From Roseovarius sp. (GTDB lineage: Bacteria > Pseudomonadota > Alphaproteobacteria > Rhodobacterales > Rhodobacteraceae): a stretch of DNA of 64,000 nt. A program made the translations under genes and the position numbers. The DNA lies in assembly GCF_027019125.1 (NCBI RefSeq), contig NZ_JALUXE010000034.1:372001-436000 (forward strand). The letters are read 5' to 3'. Below the pieces are notes generated by a model, which saw only the letters and a list, made by a program, of their open reading frames with translations, was not told the DNA's origin and did not search any database. How positions within the stretch are numbered: position 1 is the stretch's first letter; each line of letters opens with the position of its first letter. Below, piece by piece: positions 63,190 through 64,000 of this stretch.

Positions 63190-64000
63190 GTGGCGGATCT
63201 CTTTGATACGGGCGACACGCCCCGCGCCGAAACAGCCCCGCGCCCGCTGGCGGACCGGCTGCGGCCACGTCGTCTGGCGGATGTGATCGGGCAGGAACAG
63301 GTATTGGGGCATGAGGCCCCGTTGGGGGTGATGCTCGATTCGGGCAGTCTTGGTTCGCTCATCCTCTGGGGACCGCCCGGCGTGGGCAAGACGACGATTG
63401 CCCGCCTTCTGGCCGATGAAACCGATCTGCATTTCGTTCAGATCAGCGCCATTTTCACTGGCGTGCCCGAACTGCGCAAGGTTTTCGAAGAGGCCAAGCA
63501 TCGCCGCGCACAGGGTCGTGGAACGCTGCTTTTCGTCGATGAAATCCACCGTTTCAACAAGGCGCAGCAAGACGGATTCCTGCCGCATATGGAGGATGGC
63601 ACGATCCTCCTGGTTGGTGCGACAACGGAGAACCCGAGTTTCGAGTTGAACGCGGCGCTGCTGAGCCGGGCGCAGGTCATGGTTCTGACGCGGCTTGCTC
63701 TGGCGGATCTGGAGCGTCTGACACAGCGCGCCGAGCAAGAGCTGGGCCGCGCCCTTCCGCTCGACGGTCCGGCACGCGAGGCCCTGCTCGAGATGGCGGA
63801 TGGGGACGGGCGCGCCCTCCTCAATCTGATCGAACAGGTTGCCGCGTGGAAGGTCGAGGGCAAGCTGGACAGCGCGGCACTCGCCTCTCGCCTGATGAAG
63901 CGCGCCGCCAAATATGACAAGTCGGGCGATGAGCATTACAACCTGATCTCGGCGCTGCATAAGTCGGTGCGCGGCTCTGATCCCGATGCTGCGCTCTACT
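63190..64000 (+). CDS. rarA: RarA/MgsA-type replication-associated ATPase (partial, runs off the window)
   Basis: The first 270 residues of a clamp-loader-like AAA+ ATPase that acts at stalled replication forks. PLADRLRPRRLADVIGQEQVLG, Walker A LWGPPGVGKTTIARLLA (about 59-75), Walker B TLLFVDEIHRFNKAQQDGFLPHME (about 112-135) and VGATTENPSFELNAALLSRA are nearly invariant in RarA. It starts with GTG at 63190, 3 bases after the protease stop. The 3' end lies beyond the window. Confidence 0.95.
   Translation, partial: MADLFDTGDTPRAETAPRPLADRLRPRRLADVIGQEQVLGHEAPLGVMLDSGSLGSLILWGPPGVGKTTIARLLADETDLHFVQISAIFTGVPELRKVFEEAKHRRAQGRGTLLFVDEIHRFNKAQQDGFLPHMEDGTILLVGATTENPSFELNAALLSRAQVMVLTRLALADLERLTQRAEQELGRALPLDGPAREALLEMADGDGRALLNLIEQVAAWKVEGKLDSAALASRLMKRAAKYDKSGDEHYNLISALHKSVRGSDPDAALY

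Overview
This is a gene-dense, GC-rich (roughly 60-65 % by eye) chromosomal stretch of an alphaproteobacterium, most likely a marine member of the Rhodobacterales (Roseobacter group). The reasons are the complete soxSR-VWXYZABCDEF thiosulfate-oxidation locus, the Pha/Mnh-type antiporter with a fused A/B subunit, the ribosomal operon split before rplO, the alpha operon without rpsD, and TTG starts on ftsH and rpsM. The assignment rests on gene content and order recalled for these families. No database search was possible.

Layout. 0-12.2 kb: sulfur oxidation. A divergent regulator/thioredoxin pair (soxS-soxR) faces soxVW-XYZABCDEF, followed by a DUF302 protein and a YeeE/YedE sulfur-compound transporter. 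Inverted repeats lie in the soxS/soxV and soxW/soxX gaps, where SoxR is known to bind in relatives. SoxXA loads thiosulfate onto SoxYZ, SoxB hydrolyses off sulfate, Sox(CD) oxidises the sulfane sulfur, and SoxEF is a flavocytochrome c-type sulfide dehydrogenase. 12.2-19.9 kb: polyamine uptake and breakdown (aminotransferase, GntR regulator, potFGHI-type ABC importer, puuB-type oxidoreductase). 19.9-22.4 kb: a DMT exporter and oxidative-stress repair (msrB-msrA and an exported glutathione peroxidase). 22.4-25.4 kb: pnp and rpsO with clear terminators and a candidate small RNA. 25.4-28.6 kb: an RTX-repeat protein, a beta-hydroxyacid dehydrogenase and a LacI-type regulator. 28.76 kb: tRNA-Arg(CCT).

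28.8-35.4 kb is the least ordinary part. After the tRNA comes a 350-bp structured non-coding stretch. It is followed by an SGNH hydrolase, a NodU/CmcH-type O-carbamoyltransferase and a small unknown protein in one operon, then three tandem secreted tail-collar-domain proteins on the other strand, and a divergent sulfotransferase. No phage structural or replication genes accompany the tail-collar genes. I regard this as the best candidate for an undescribed surface-modification system.

35.4-41.4 kb: a six-gene Pha/Mnh/Mrp cation/proton antiporter. 41.6-50.5 kb: ybgC-tolQRAB-pal-cpoB (cell-envelope integrity), tilS and ftsH. 50.5-56.2 kb: a methyltransferase, a MOSC-domain protein, fhs and folD (one-carbon metabolism), a secreted von Willebrand-domain protein and a DsbA-like isomerase. 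56.4-61.7 kb: rplO-secY-adk, rpsM-rpsK-rpoA-rplQ, ending in a strong terminator. 61.8-64 kb: a Do-like periplasmic protease and the 5' part of rarA, cut by the window edge. No CRISPR array, rRNA, transposase or prophage module was seen.
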